A DNA stretch of 64,000 nt from Ancistrus triradiatus (GCA_025084515.1 JAJAGP010000203.1:332501-396500), one strand, 5' to 3'; shown: positions 11,514 through 22,924, counted from the stretch's first letter. Made by a program: numbers and translations. Notes: generated by a model from the sequence alone, not told the origin.

Positions 11514-13165
11514 ATTGTTGACTTTATGTGATGATTTTGAGTGAAGTTTGAGAGAAGAACTATCATTTGCTTCCAGAAATTACATTGCCTTAGTTTGTCC
11601 AAGACTATAATATAATAATAAATAATCATTTTATACTATATTATTCAATGTTATATTTTACAAAATATATGACGATACATAATATTATGTATACATTTAT
11701 GAAAGTGATGCCCTGAGATGGACTCTCGCATTGTTGAGGGTCTATTCCCACCTGCATCCAGTGCTTCTGGAAAAACAGGTTAGGAAACCAATGATGAAGC
11801 GGTTAGTGAAGACAAAGGAATTGCTAATCTCTCTACTTGCTAATCTGTAGTTCAGTTGTTTCTCCTTGAGGTCCTGATAAGGTCATGCTAGTAAGACTTG
11901 TTTCACCACTCACTTCATCACACTGAGATGGATGAATTTCTGATGGACACCATTGACTCAGAAGATGTTTTCCCACCTGACTCTGAAGTGTAACAGCTAC
12001 CTAACATCCCTTATTTGAAATCTGTTGCAGTAATGTTGTGTTTTCTAAAACATTAAATTCTAGCATAGGTCCTATATTTGGCTAACAATGAGAAAATACC
12101 GTTCAGTGACCATTTAGATATTATATTATTATAAGTCGTGTACCTTCAGTACAATCTTACACACGGTCCTTATGAGTTTAAATGATTCTTGTATCCATTT
12201 ACCTTGAATGGTTGTGATATCAATATTGTAATGGCTGATACTGTTTCAACCTGCTCCATAAACAGATTTTTCACTGGATACTTCCTGAGATTTACACTCC
12301 ATGCCTATTTGTAATATGTGTGTTGCCAAGTTGGAACTATATTTACCCATGACTTAGCATTTTCGCTGAGGCTAGCAGTATTGTGGGGAGAATGAGAAAA
12401 CATCAAACGAGTGCCATTAGCTCTGGTTCTGGTTTGGAATTCCACCGTCTCTTCTCTGAGCTCACAGCATCAATACTCAGCAAAAAAACAACAATAACAA
12501 AAACAAAAACAAGGGTAACACACACTATCTAATTTAGCACCCCAACTGACTGACCTTCACGCTGCCTGTTTATAATGGAACGATTCCTTTCATGTTATCA
12601 AGTATTACAGAAAATCTCATACGTTACATTTCTAATGCAGCCCATGCAATTGTATAACTGTATAACTCTAGAATTAGACTTATATTTGTTTGTTCTATTA
12701 TAAAAAAAAGTGCAACCTCTTGATTTATAGTGACAGGCTTAATTTTATTTGTATATTTAGAGGCCTATTTTGAGACAAATGGTGATCAATACTAAAAAAG
12801 CTGTGTAACTCTTGAATACTTTGTTGTATCTTTTCCAAATTTTGGATTTAGCTTTACAAGTCCCTGGTGAAACATAAAATGTACAGCATGGATCATTTTC
12901 AATCACCAGCATCCACACACACATTATAAACCCAAAAAATAAAATGCGTTTTGTGTTTTTTTGGACATTTTTTCTGTATTTGATGTTCTGAAATAAAACC
13001 TAAATCATGAAAAATGAAGCCTGGAGGTGAATAAATATTTTGGCCCAAGTGTTTACTTCAATTGAAGCTCTGAATGACCATTTTGCTATATGTAAAACTT
13101 AAAATAACCAGTGTTTAAATGTAATAGTGCAATTCGCTTAAAAATGAGATTAAATTCTTACATGT
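11514..13165. other. No gene recognised
   Basis: 1.6 kb of AT-rich sequence without supported gene. A weak SINE-like block (TGCCCTGAGATGGACTCTCG) lies near 11708, and an A-rich run near 12481-12510. Confidence 0.35.
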
Positions 13166-13361
13166 GGGACTGTGGTAGCCTAGCGGTTAAGGTGCAGGAC
13201 TATGAACCTGAAGGTCCAGGGTTCAAATCCCACCTCAGCCAAAGCTGCCACTGTTGGGTCCTTGAGCAAGACCCTTAACCCACAATTGCCTGGACTGTAA
13301 GACTGTATAAGTTGTAAGTCGCTCTGGATAAGGGTGTCTGCTAAATGCTGTAAATGTAAAT
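13166..13361 (+). mobile_element. tRNA-derived SINE, near complete
   Basis: Plus-strand copy with intact A box (TAGCCTAGCGG), B box (GGTTCAAATCC) and tail (GGATAAGGGTGTCTGCTAA). Little diverged from 22375-22569, so probably a fairly young insertion. Confidence 0.92.
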
Positions 13362-14325
13362 ATGGCAAGGGGCTAGTAGTTTTGTGCTGGATTTAAAGAT
13401 TTAAAGTGTTTAAAAGGAGATACTGCATTGCCTGTTCTGGAAATGAGTGTTTCTTCATATGGACTCATTCCCTCTCGGTTGTGTGCAGCCAGCGAGGTAT
13501 GTTTAGTTCTGTTTATATTCCATCATGTGCAGTTATACTTTGGTTCTACAGTGTGTGTGGTTGTGTGTGGTTGTTTATTTCAAGACCATCCTAGCAACAA
13601 ATCTAGTGATTTTCTGAGCAGACGTGACTGTCCTGCACCCAGTCTGGTCCTCCAGCTGCTGGTTATACAAATTGAGAGAAGGGTTTGGGGAGACTCACCA
13701 CTTGTGTGGCTACATCCTACATGAGTTACGCATGTCCCAGTCAACGACCAATCTCTGATGCATGCACACCTCTTTGTTATTAGTTTTAAATGGCTTGGTT
13801 CGACTTAAGTAAGTTATTCCTTCCAAGACCGTTGTCCATCATGCCTGTTGCTGAACTTCTTACTACCACTGCTTTTGTTTGGTCTGTGTTTTTGATAGAA
13901 ATTAGTGTTTTGTTTATTGTTGGATGGATTATATTGTTTGTAAAATATCTGAACAGTTTTCTGTGCCATTATTCTTGTTCTTTTTATAAGAAATAAGCTA
14001 TAATATATTATTTTGTATTCTGATAAAATGTTCTGTTTTATACTAAATGTATTATGAAGTGAATTCATTCTTTGTGAAACGTTATGATATGCAAATGATT
14101 AAAGTCAATATGTAAATTAGTCATGTGACATCAACTGGCAGCGATTTCCTCTGAAAAGAGACGTCAACACTGCTCACCTCTGCTAACATCTTCTAACAAG
14201 TGAACTACAAGTTCTGAGTCCAAGCTGAGAGTAACCTTCAAGTCGAGATGTAGCTCAACAGTTCTGTTTCTTAATACTGTCACAATCACCAATTACAAGG
14301 CTGGCTACATCATTTTGGTCACACA
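13362..14325. other. No gene recognised
   Basis: Open frames at 13406-13724 have no codon bias or family match I can see. The 13790-13996 frame is mostly hydrophobic but AT-driven. Confidence 0.35.
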
Positions 14326-14995
14326 CACACACTCACACACACAGTCACACATTTGTTTTTCTGTCCTTGTAGGGACTTTCCATTAACATAATATTATTGT
14401 AATGCTGCACTCAGTATCTTAAGAGCTAAATATTTTTTTGCTGTTCAAGTTGTAGAGAGCAGCGAAATATCCCCACAAGGACATTTTACCCAAAGGACAT
14501 TTTACCCAAAAATATCTGATATTCATATACTTCAGGGGACATATGGTCCACACATATATAAATACCCACATTCACATACACACGTTTGTCTTTCTGTCAC
14601 TGTAGCAATTCTCCATTTAATAATATTATTGTAATAATATTACGACACTCAGTACCTTAAGAGCTAAATATTTTGCTCTTTTGGTTTTTCAAAAGAAGTT
14701 GCTGTTTCTGTAAACAAGCACTTAAAGTACCAGACGACCAGACTCGTAGAGACCAAAAACATCTGATGATCCGAGACCTCACATGTATATAAATACCTGA
14801 ACACATGTACATATACACATGCGAACACGTGCACAGACACACACACACATTCTTGACTCTTTTTGTTTTTCAAAAGAAAGTTGCAGTTTCTGTAAAAAAA
14901 CAAAACAAAATGCAGTTTTCCGCACAATGTAAAAAATGTCAGATCATCCTGTCCTTGTTGGGACATCTGGTCCCCACAATGTAATATAAACATGT

Positions 14996-15035
<40 letters not shown>

Positions 15036-15220
15036 AACATATTTGTCTCCTTGTGAGGACTTTCCATTGACATAATGACACCTAACCTTTTGGGTTCTTC
15101 AAATAAAAGTTGCCATTTTTGGTGAAAAAACAAACAAACAAACAATTAAAGTCAAAATTGCCAGGTTTTTCTATCATTGCGAGGACATTTGGTCCTTACA
15201 AGTATAAAAGGACAAGGTGT

Positions 15221-15251
<31 letters not shown>

Positions 15252-15800
15252 TTGCCATCCTTGTAGGGACATTCCATTGATATGAATGACAATGAAGGAC
15301 TACTGCAGCTAATTAATGCTACACCTAACCCTAATCCTAACCTCAGTAACATAAAGCAACTCTTTTGTCTCTTTTGGTTTTTCAGATAAAAGCTGCTGTT
15401 TTTGTAAAAGGCAATTAAAAAGGTCAGGGCTGGCAAAACAGTCCTCATGAGTCAAAATTGCCAGGTTTCCATATCATTGTGAGGACATTTGGTCCTCACA
15501 AGTATAGGAAGACAAGGCACACACATACACACATTTGTCTCACTATCCTTGTAGGGACTTTCCACTGTTATAATGCTTACACCTAACCCTAACCTTAACC
15601 TCGGTAACCTTTTTCAACAGAAAGTTGCAGTTTCTGTAAAAAAAACAAAAAACGTCTTCCTTATGGGCACCAGCCAAATGTCCCCACAAGGTGAAAAATG
15701 TCAGATCTTTCTGTCCTTGTGGGGACAATTGGTCTCCACAATGTAATATAAACATGATATACACACACATTTGACTTTCCATTGACATGAAGGTTTATGT
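14326..15800. repeat. Degenerate tandem array with embedded CA microsatellites
   Basis: About six imperfect units of 200-300 bp. Each has, in order, a CA run, TCCTTGTAGGGACTTTCCATT, a CTAACCCTAACC-type stretch in some units, an AAAAGTTGCAGTTTCTGTAAA block, and a CCCCACAA...GTCCTTGTGGGGACA block. CA runs sit at about 15000-15030 and 15220-15248. Open frames here translate only to microsatellite (VCVCVC) or repeat sequence. It is a known kind of fish minisatellite-like repeat. Confidence 0.75.
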
Positions 15801-16456
15801 TAGCTCTATTTACACAAAGTGTGGAGCCGTAGTCAATCTCCTTAGTAACAGTAGGATGCACAGATTGAATTTGTTGCTAGCAAACCAGCTAATTCAAATG
15901 GTATGAAGCACAAAAGTGAACACAATTCCTACATTTAATCCAGACTGGTGACGGACAGTGAGCAATATGTTCAGAAAAAAAAATTGTGTTGTCTCTTTTA
16001 TCCTTCAGAGTACTTTTACCTCAGAGAGTTTTATGCTAGTCTACTCACGTCTGCTAACGCTAAACTACAAGTTTCCACAGAGTTAGCCAGTTAACACTGA
16101 AGTAGCTCAGTTTTCTGAGGACTGGCTCACTTTTCCTCAGGAACTGTCTCTCCTTTAGTTTCTCTCTCAAGTTTTCTTTTCCTGAACCTGAGTACATGCT
16201 ACATGAAGCCATACTCGCATTCACAACACCACCAAGTGATCCACGTGCATGTCAAGCCTTTCTTACTTCCCTCCACACACACACAAACTCCCTCACACAA
16301 AAAGTTAACACCGGATCTATTCACACCAAATGCAAAAGTGTAAAGTGAAAGAGATGTCAGTAAGATCAGCAAAATAAAAACAACATGCGAGAGCCACACT
16401 GAGCTTAAGTAAAGTTGCTCCTCTCCTCTCAGGTTGGTGGAGAGGGGAGCCACTAC
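15801..16456. other. No gene recognised
   Basis: No supported feature apart from the putative exon at its right border. In minus orientation this would be intron sequence downstream of that exon. Confidence 0.35.
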
Positions 16457-16546
16457 CTTGCCGTCGGCCCAGCAGAAGCAGATGTTGCCTGAGGTGCTGA
16501 GGATATCCGTGATGAAGCCTGAGATTCCCAGACGCATCTTGAAGGA
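16457..16546 (-). CDS. Putative internal exon of an unidentified gene
   Basis: A 90-bp segment open on the minus strand as 30 codons, starting SFKMRLGISG and ending FCWADGK. It is bounded by a 3' splice site (TTTCACTGAG before the exon) preceded by a long C/T-rich tract, and by a 5' splice site (AAG then GTAGTG). Both junctions are phase 0, so the exon could be skipped without a frameshift. Third positions are mostly G or C, unlike the AT-rich surroundings, and the peptide is hydrophobic with two Cys flanking a Phe. I do not recognise the protein. ATG in codon 4 could instead be a translation start. The opposite strand is also open but has no donor. Confidence 0.45.
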
Positions 16547-16557
16547 CTCAGTGAAAC

Positions 16558-16742
16558 GAGATGGAGAGAGAAATTTGGGGATGTGAGAATAGAAAAGGAG
16601 AGGAAGGAGAGGTTGTGAGTGCCCTGGTGTCAGAGTGGAGTGTGAGCCAGTGATGAGAGAGGAGTGAGAGAGCAGAGGGAGGAGAGAGATTGAGGGAGAG
16701 AGAGAGATACAGGGATAGAGGAGAGAGGGAGGAGAAAGAAAG
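16558..16742. repeat. Polypurine tract (GA-rich on plus)
   Basis: About 185 bp almost entirely G and A on the plus strand, including GAGAGAGAGAG runs. On the minus strand it is a long polypyrimidine stretch ending just before the acceptor of the exon at 16457-16546. It could aid that splice site, or be simple low-complexity DNA. Confidence 0.7.
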
Positions 16743-17853
16743 GTGCTTCTTCAGCTTTGTCATTGGACCTCAGCATGATGTCCCCTACACACACCGACAC
16801 ACAAGAGGTGCGGACCAAGATCGGGTCAACCAGTGGACGCACTTCACCATCCTTATACAGACTAAAGTAAAGGGTGCTTCTCTATGGTTTCTTCAGCCTG
16901 TAGCGTCAGTAGGAAACATCTAGGGAGTACAGTGATATGAAGACACTTTCACACCAACTCATCCTCACACGTCTCGGTGACAACAACCCCCTCCACCCCT
17001 GTCAGGGCACAAGTGACTACAATATTCAGCTGTTATACTGAGTTGGTAATTGTATTTGGCTGCTCTTTTTCCCCTGGAGGTTTCACTGCATAGACATAGG
17101 TAGTTGAACCTAACAGCACTTCAGTGGTCTCCACTATTGGGCCTCAAGGCAAGGCCCTCAATCCTCTCAGTCCAGTTGTAAGTTGGTCTGGATGAGGACT
17201 GGCAAATGCTGTACAGTGTACATTTTGTCAGTAATCTGGCAACCATGTTTCTTTTCCGCTAGCTGCCTTGCGCACATGCGCAGACTAACAAATTTGATTT
17301 AATTCGGGTAGCTAGTATACATGTTATTAGTACTCTGATTAATCTTATTTCTAGATCGGAGTGTGATATATATACACATGACCACTTGAATAATCAGATA
17401 ACTGCAGAAATCTGACTACGAGCTAATCAAGTCCTTCAGTCCACTAACATCTTACCCAGGGCTGGTCCTTGGCACTGGTAATAATTGGTAATTGTCGGAA
17501 TTGGTAGAGGACCATTCCGTCATCCTAGAATGGCCAGTCATATCAAATTTGGCATTGCTGAAGGTTTACCCTCCAGACGCCTCATACAACGTCTCAGTCA
17601 TCTGAATGCCAAACATGATTTGAACAAGTGGAATCAGCTGTAGCTCACGCTTGCTTGGAACGGAAACCTGCATCCACATTCATTCTTTGTACGCCCATGT
17701 ACAAGAGCACGCCAGTGGCAACCCCAACTGGTGCCCTCCTCCAGCCAGCTGCAGAACTGAACATGCAGAGCTTATTTATGCAGTGAGTGTTTTAAATCAA
17801 CATGATGTGGTAATATAAATATCTTAGAGGAGTGCGATTGTGAAAGATTGGAA
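16743..17853. other. No gene recognised; decayed SINE tail near 17130-17222
   Basis: A very diverged plus-strand match to the dominant SINE (middle and tail, TCTGGATGAGGACTGGCAAA) ends at 17222. Near 17600-17690 there is a block resembling common fish repeats (GGAACGGAAACCTGCATCC). Otherwise nothing. Confidence 0.4.
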
Positions 17854-18165
17854 GGACAAAAAAGTATTTAGTCAGCCACTGATTGTGCAAGTTCTTCTAC
17901 TTAGAAAGATGAGAGAGGTCTGTAATTTTCATCATAGGTACACTTCAACTATGAGAGACAAAATGAGAAAAACAATCCAGGAAATCACATAGTAGGATTT
18001 TTTAAGAATTGAATTGGAAATCATGGTGGAAAATAAGTATTTGGTCACCCGCAAACAAGCAAGATTTCTGGCTCTCACAGACCTGTAACTTCTTCTTTAA
18101 GAAGCTCTTCTGTCCTCCACTCGTTACCTGTATTAATGGCACCTGTTTGACCTCGTTATCTGTAT
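17854..18165 (+). mobile_element. Tc1-like fragment: 5' end of the GGGGCAAAAAAGTATTTAG family
   Basis: Matches, in reverse, the right-hand 5' end of the element at 41428-43461: AAAAAAGTATTTAGTCAGCC, ATGAGAGAGGTCTGTAATTT, GTAACTTCTTCTTTAAGAAG and CACCTGTTTGACCTCGTTAT. It stops before the transposase start, so only the terminal repeat and leader remain. Confidence 0.8.
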
Positions 18166-18364
18166 AAACCTTGTATATCTGCAAGACCTTTCAGAGTCTA
18201 TCCCTATTCACAAGGTTGAAACGAGCATGCACCCTGAATGAGATGCTAGTCCATTTCTGGGTTGAGTAGGGCTCCCTGCTGCAGTGCTAGGGAATCCCCC
18301 CCCCTGACCTGAGCACCCTTTTATATCATGTTGTTCATGCTGCTTAGTCCTCACCCTGTCCGGA

Positions 18365-19335
18365 AATTATAAAAATGTTTCAAAATAATGTTCCTCAAAA
18401 AAAGACTGGAAGGAATTAGCATATTTGTCCCTCTACAGTGCATAATATCATTAAACGATTGAAGAAACCCGGAGAAATTCCATAAAGGGCAAGGGCACAA
18501 GGCTAGGCTGAAGAACTGCATCATTCATCAACAGCTGATATAACCATATGGGCAAGGGATGACTTTGGAAAACCTTTGCCAAGCACTACAATACAAAGTT
18601 ACATTCACAAATGCCACTTAAAACATTACTGTGCAAAAAGGAGGTCTAATGTTAACCACATCCAGAAGTGGAGTCGACTTCTCTGGCCTCTGAGACATCT
18701 GAAATGGACCATCACACAGTGGAAATGTGTATTACAGTCAGAGGAGTCAGTATTGTAGACCTTTGTTTTGTAAGAAATGGATGCTGTTGGTGTTCTGGAC
18801 CAAAAACGAAAATGACCATCAAGTCCAAAAGCCAGGCTCTGTCATGGTATGGGGTTGTGTCAGTACCCTTGGAAAAGGTAATTTACACTTCGGAGATGGC
18901 AGAATTAATGAAGAAAAGTACACTGAGATTTCAAAGCAACATAAGCTCCCTTCAAGACAACATCTTTAACAGCATTTTTCAACAAGACAATGCAAAACCG
19001 CATGCTGCACACATTACATTAACACTATATTATTATTACTATTATAATAAAGCATGTGTGGAGAATTTTGAAGTAAAAAAATGCGACGATGACACCCCCT
19101 TCCCTGTTGCACACTTTAAGACCTTTTTCAGGATGAATGAGACAAAATAACACCTGAAACACTAAATCGCTTGGTATCCATGCTGCCAAAACATCTTAAG
19201 TGTTTTGAGAAGACATGGCAACAGTACAAAGTGGTAAATGCTTCATCAACTGAACTTTTCTTGGAATGTGTTGCAGGCCTGAAATGCAAGAATAGCTGTA
19301 TAATAAGAAATGAAATTAAGTTGACACTCTAACTA
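18365..19335 (+). mobile_element. Tc1/mariner-superfamily remnant, related to 2697-4084
   Basis: Plus-strand transposase remains in correct order: helix-turn-helix debris at 18380-18500, DDE-domain pieces (KSQALSWYGVVSVPL region, about 18815-18870) and the second catalytic block FQQDNAKPHAAH at about 18976-19011. The 3' end contains TGGAATGTGTTGCAGGCCTG, shared with 3910-3935 and 46330-46350. Several frameshifts and stops; no left terminal repeat. An inactive copy. Confidence 0.75.
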
Positions 19336-19403
19336 TCATTAAAGTTCTCTGTTTCTCAACAAACACCATCGCACACGTTCAAACACAGCACAAACACACT
19401 TAC

Positions 19404-19513
19404 TCATGTGTCTTCCAGAGTCTTCGTGGTGGAGGAAGAAGCTCCCGTTTGTTGAGGGGCACGATGCCGAGGGCCGCCTGCATCACTGGGAAGAACTTCT
19501 TATACTTCATGCT
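19404..19513 (-). CDS. Putative exon of an unidentified gene
   Basis: On the minus strand this reads SMKYKKFFPVMQAALGIVP then LNKRELLPPPRRLWKTH, 36 codons plus two bases, and runs into a strong donor (A then GTAAGTG). The acceptor side is weaker: an AG at 19514-19515 with little pyrimidine run. The segment could instead be a first coding exon starting at the ATG at 19510. Codon third positions favour G/C. The peptide is basic with a PPPRR motif. It lies 2.9 kb upstream of the other orphan exon on the same strand and might belong to the same gene, but the phases (2 here, 0 there) need at least one exon between. Family not recognised. Confidence 0.42.
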
Positions 19514-20261
19514 CTACTGTTTAAGGTCTACTTTCAAATGTCTTCTCTGTTTGGAATTGTCTCCCTGTATAAAGTCTACCCAGCCCTATCTAGCTACATA
19601 TCTGTCTATCCAGGTAGGGCAAACTGGACTCTCGTCCATCTATTTATAGTTTATGCCCATGACACATCTCACAGTCTAATCCAGAGCACTTACATTTCTG
19701 AATCAACTGTATCTAAACACACCTAAGCATTTCATGTTCAGGGATTTCAGCTAACGTCACTCTTACATAATTCAGACATGACATTAGAGAAATTACAGCA
19801 AAAAAGGGGGTGGGGGGATAAATGAAGTGCTAAGCCTGTACAGATAATGCACGCTCGCCTTTCCCTGTAATCCTCCAGCATTAAGCGGCCTTTCCTGTAT
19901 TTACATCTAACAGAACATGCAAGAGGAAAGCTCACTCCCCTCTGACAGAGAAAAAAAGACTGCAGGCCAGTATGGGTAGGCTCATATATTGGGTCGAAAC
20001 CCACCCATCCAACAAGTTATCACAACAAGTACTGTGCCAGAGCAGAGGGCTAGAGGGTTCTGAGTCCACATGAGCTGTGGAAATGAAATTATCTGATGGC
20101 AGCTTGCACAAATGGATTACGTTCGGTTCCAGCAGTTGGACAAATCAGGATTTTACAGCCAGAGCTATAAAGGAATGAGAGCAGGGGAAATCCTACTGAA
20201 GTTCACTTTTTAAACCATGTCCAGAGGACGTGTGAGTGATGTAAATGTTACAGCCATTATA
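19514..20261. other. No gene recognised
   Basis: No coding or repeat feature that I can defend. It ends at the TA target of the Tc1 element at 20262. Confidence 0.35.
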
Positions 20262-20475
20262 CAGTCGTATGAAAAAGTTTGGGCACCCCTGATAATTTTC
20301 ATGATTTTAGTTTATAAATCATTGGTTGTTCAGATCAGCAACTTGAGTTAAATATATCATATAGCAGATGAACACCGTGATATTTGAGAAGTGAAATTAA
20401 GTTTATAGGATTTACAGAAAGTGTGCAGTAATTATTCAAACAAAATTAGGCAGGTGCATAAGCTTGGCACCCCCA
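20262..20475 (+). repeat. Left terminal inverted repeat of the Tc1 element
   Basis: About 214 bp. Outer repeat GTTTGGGCACCCCTGATAA at the tip, and inner partial repeat CTTGGCACCCC at 20465-20475. These are the presumed transposase binding sites. Confidence 0.85.
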
Positions 20476-20599
20476 ACAGAAAAATGACATCAATATTTAG
20501 TAGATCCTCCTTTTGTAAAAAATAACAGCCGCTAAACGCTTCCTACAGCTTCCAGTCTGGATTCTGGTTGAAGGTGCTTTGTGGACCATTCTTCTTTAG

Positions 20600-21442
20600 A
20601 AAACATCTCCAGTTCAGTCAGGTTTGAGGTTTCCGAGCATGGACAGCCCACATTTTTCAGTAATATTCATGTCTGGGGACTGAGATGGCCATTCCAGAAC
20701 GTTGTACTGGTTCCTCTGCATGAATGCCTTAGTAGATTTTGAGCAGGGTTTGGGGTCGTTGGCCTCCGTGCAACCTTTGTTCACTGATTCTTGAACATTG
20801 TTCTCAAGAATCTGGAGATATAACTGGAATCCATGCGACCCTCCTTTAACTTTAACAAGATTCCTAGTACCTGCACTGGCCACACAGTCCCACAGCATGA
20901 TGGAACCGCCACCAAATGTTACTGTGGGTAGCCTTTTTCCGCTCTTGTTATGTCCAAATAACTCAATTTTAGTTTTCATCAGTACACAGCACTTTATTCC
21001 AAAATGAAGCTGGATTGTCCAAATGTGCTGTAGCACACCTCAAGTGACTCTGTTTGTGGCGTGTCTGCAGAAAAGGCTTTCTTCTGCATTACTCTCCCAT
21101 ACAGCCTCTCCTTGTGCAAAGTGCGCTGTATAGTTTTTGAACGATGAACAGTGACACCATCTGCAGCAAGATGAGGTTGTAGGCCTTTGGAGGTGGTCTG
21201 TGGCTTGACTATGACTGTTCTCACCATCCTTCGCCTCTGCCTATCTGAGATTTTTCTTGGTCTGCCACTTCGGGAGTTCCTTAAACCTAGACTGTGCCTG
21301 TGGTCTTCCATTGCCTCACTATGTTCCTCACAGTGGAAACTGACAGCTGAAATCTCTGAGAGAGCTTTTCCCTTTCCCTGAACCATGATTTTGAACAACC
21401 TTTGTTTTTCAGGCCATTTGAGAGTTGTTTTGAGGCTCCCAT
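20600..21442 (-). pseudogene. Tc1 transposase, frameshifted
   Basis: The start codon lies at 21440-21442 (MGASKQLSNGLKN). The paired-like DNA-binding region follows (SQRFQLSVSTVRNIVRQWK, SGRPRKISDRQRR). A frameshift near 21385 follows the first segment. A second, near 20975, lies just after the CTDEN codons, so the first catalytic Asp survives but the frame is lost immediately after it. Later blocks are GGGSIMLWDCVASAG, ANDPKP (second catalytic Asp) and WPSQSPDMNITEK (third catalytic position). The C-terminus is shorter than the roughly 340 residues usual for Tc1. It cannot make active enzyme. Confidence 0.88.
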
Positions 21443-21606
21443 GTTGCTACTCTTCAAAGAAGATGCAAAGAGGAGAAAAACTTCCAATTGGCCACCTTAA
21501 CACTTTCTCATAGTTGGATTCACTTGTGTATGTAGATCAAGGGTCAATGAACTTACAAAACAAATTTTGTGTTCCAATAATTAGTGCTAAAGGTATTCAA
21601 ATGACA

Positions 21607-21819
21607 AGGGTGCCCAAATTTATGCACCTGCCTAATTTTGTTTGATTAATTACTGCTCACTTTCTGTAAAACCTATAAACTTAATTTCACTTCTCAAATA
21701 TCACGGTGTTCATCTGCTATATGATATATTTACCTGAAATTGCTGAGCTGGACAACCAATGATTTATAAAGAAAAATCATGAAAATTATCAGGGGTGCCC
21801 AAACTTTTTCATACGACTG
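21607..21819 (-). repeat. Right terminal inverted repeat of the Tc1 element
   Basis: Inverted partner of 20262-20475. Inner GGGTGCCCAAATTTATGCACC near 21610 and outer GGGTGCCCAAACTTTTTC at the tip; about ten mismatches against the left repeat by eye. Confidence 0.85.
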
Positions 21820-22093
21820 TATCAATAGTTGATTTTTCTGACGTGTACCAACCAGCAAATAAAAGCGTAGGTAAGTAGCTTCCAAAATGTCAATATCAAT
21901 ATAACAATTCTTATACTACACGATGTGCTGTCACAGGTTTTCTTATAGTAGCATGCACCGCAGAGATAAAATAAACAGATAAAACATTAAGCAATTTAGA
22001 TGAATCCTCTCCAGTTCCAGATATCACTTGCAGGACTAGATTCCCATTAATAATAATGTAAACACAACTATATGCATTGTGAATCTAACATAC

Positions 22094-22915
22094 ACTGACC
22101 AGCCACTTTAGGTACACCTCCTTGTTTGTTCCCTCATTATCCATTTGATCAGTTCCACTTATCATATAGGAGCACTTTGTAGTTCTAGAATTACAGACTG
22201 TAGTCCGTATGCTTCTCTACAACCTTTGTTTGTCCTCTTTACTCTGTTCTCTAATGGTCAGGACCCCCACAGGACCAGCACAGATCAGGTACTATTTGGG
22301 TGGTGGATCATTGCAGTGAGCACTGCAGTGACACTGATGTGGTGGTGTGTTAGTGTGTGCTGTGATGGATCTATGGGACTGTGGTAGCCTAGCGGTTAAG
22401 ATACTGGACTATGGACCAAAAGGTCCAGGGTTCAAATCCCACCTCTACCAAGCTGCCACTGTTGGGTCCTTGAGCAAGGCCCTTAACCCACAATTGCTTG
22501 GATTGTAAGATTGTACCAATTGTAAGCCGCTCTGGATAAGGGTGTCTGCTAAATGCTGTAAATGTAAATCTAACATTTTGTTCCACCTTATAGATGTAAA
22601 GTCAGAAACAGTAGCTCGTCAGTTGTTGTACAGTTTGTGTTAGTCATCCTCTAATCCTTCATCAGTGCTCACAGGAAGCTGCCTACACGATGCTGGTGGC
22701 TGGACATTTTTGGTTCACGTAATATTTTCAATGCAGCAGTGACACTGAGGTGTTTAAAAACACACCACCACCACATCAGTGTCACTGCAGTGCTGAGAAT
22801 GATCCACCACCCAAATAGTACCTGATCTGTGGGGGTCCTGACCATTAGAGAACAGAGTAAAGGGGACTAACAGATGGACTACAGTCTGTAATTGTAGAAC
22901 TACGAAGTGCTTGGT
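22094..22915. repeat. Long foldback repeat interrupted by a SINE
   Basis: The outer arms are inverted copies of each other. On the left, CACTTTGTAGTTCTAGAATT, GGTCAGGACCCCCACAG and CAGGTACTATTTGGGTGGTG. On the right are the reverse complements: AATTGTAGAACTACGAAGTG, GGGGGTCCTGACCATTAGAG and CCACCCAAATAGTACCTGAT. Arms are about 250 bp. A SINE sits between at 22375-22569. The element class is not certain. Fragments occur at 6120-6465 and 32035-32320. Confidence 0.75.
22375..22569 (+). mobile_element. tRNA-derived SINE nested in a foldback repeat
   Basis: Complete copy from GGGACTGTGGTAGCCTAGCG to the TGTAAATG tail. A possible short target duplication ATCTA lies on both sides (about 22369-22373 and 22567-22571). 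The uninterrupted foldback sequence resumes right after it, showing the SINE is the younger insertion. Confidence 0.92.
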
Positions 22916-22924
22916 CAACTCTTA

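Larger units (their letters stand above)
20262..21819 (-). mobile_element. Structurally complete Tc1-like transposon
   Basis: A 1558-bp element bounded by TA on both sides (20260-20261 and 21820-21821). Both tips read CAGTCGTATGAAAAAGTTTG inward. The terminal repeats are about 210 bp and over 90 percent identical. Each carries an outer and an inner copy of a TTTGGGCACCC-type direct repeat, the IR/DR layout known from fish Tc1 elements such as the Sleeping Beauty group. The transposase frame on the minus strand is broken. Relatively intact ends suggest moderate age. Confidence 0.93.

Noticed and set aside
13790..14068. Hydrophobic plus-strand frame that might be a membrane peptide
   Set aside because: Its hydrophobicity follows from T-rich DNA, and the opposite strand is open too. 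No start context, family or splice support.
14657..15448. Frames with VCVCVCV runs
   Set aside because: Translation of CA microsatellites and the surrounding tandem repeat.
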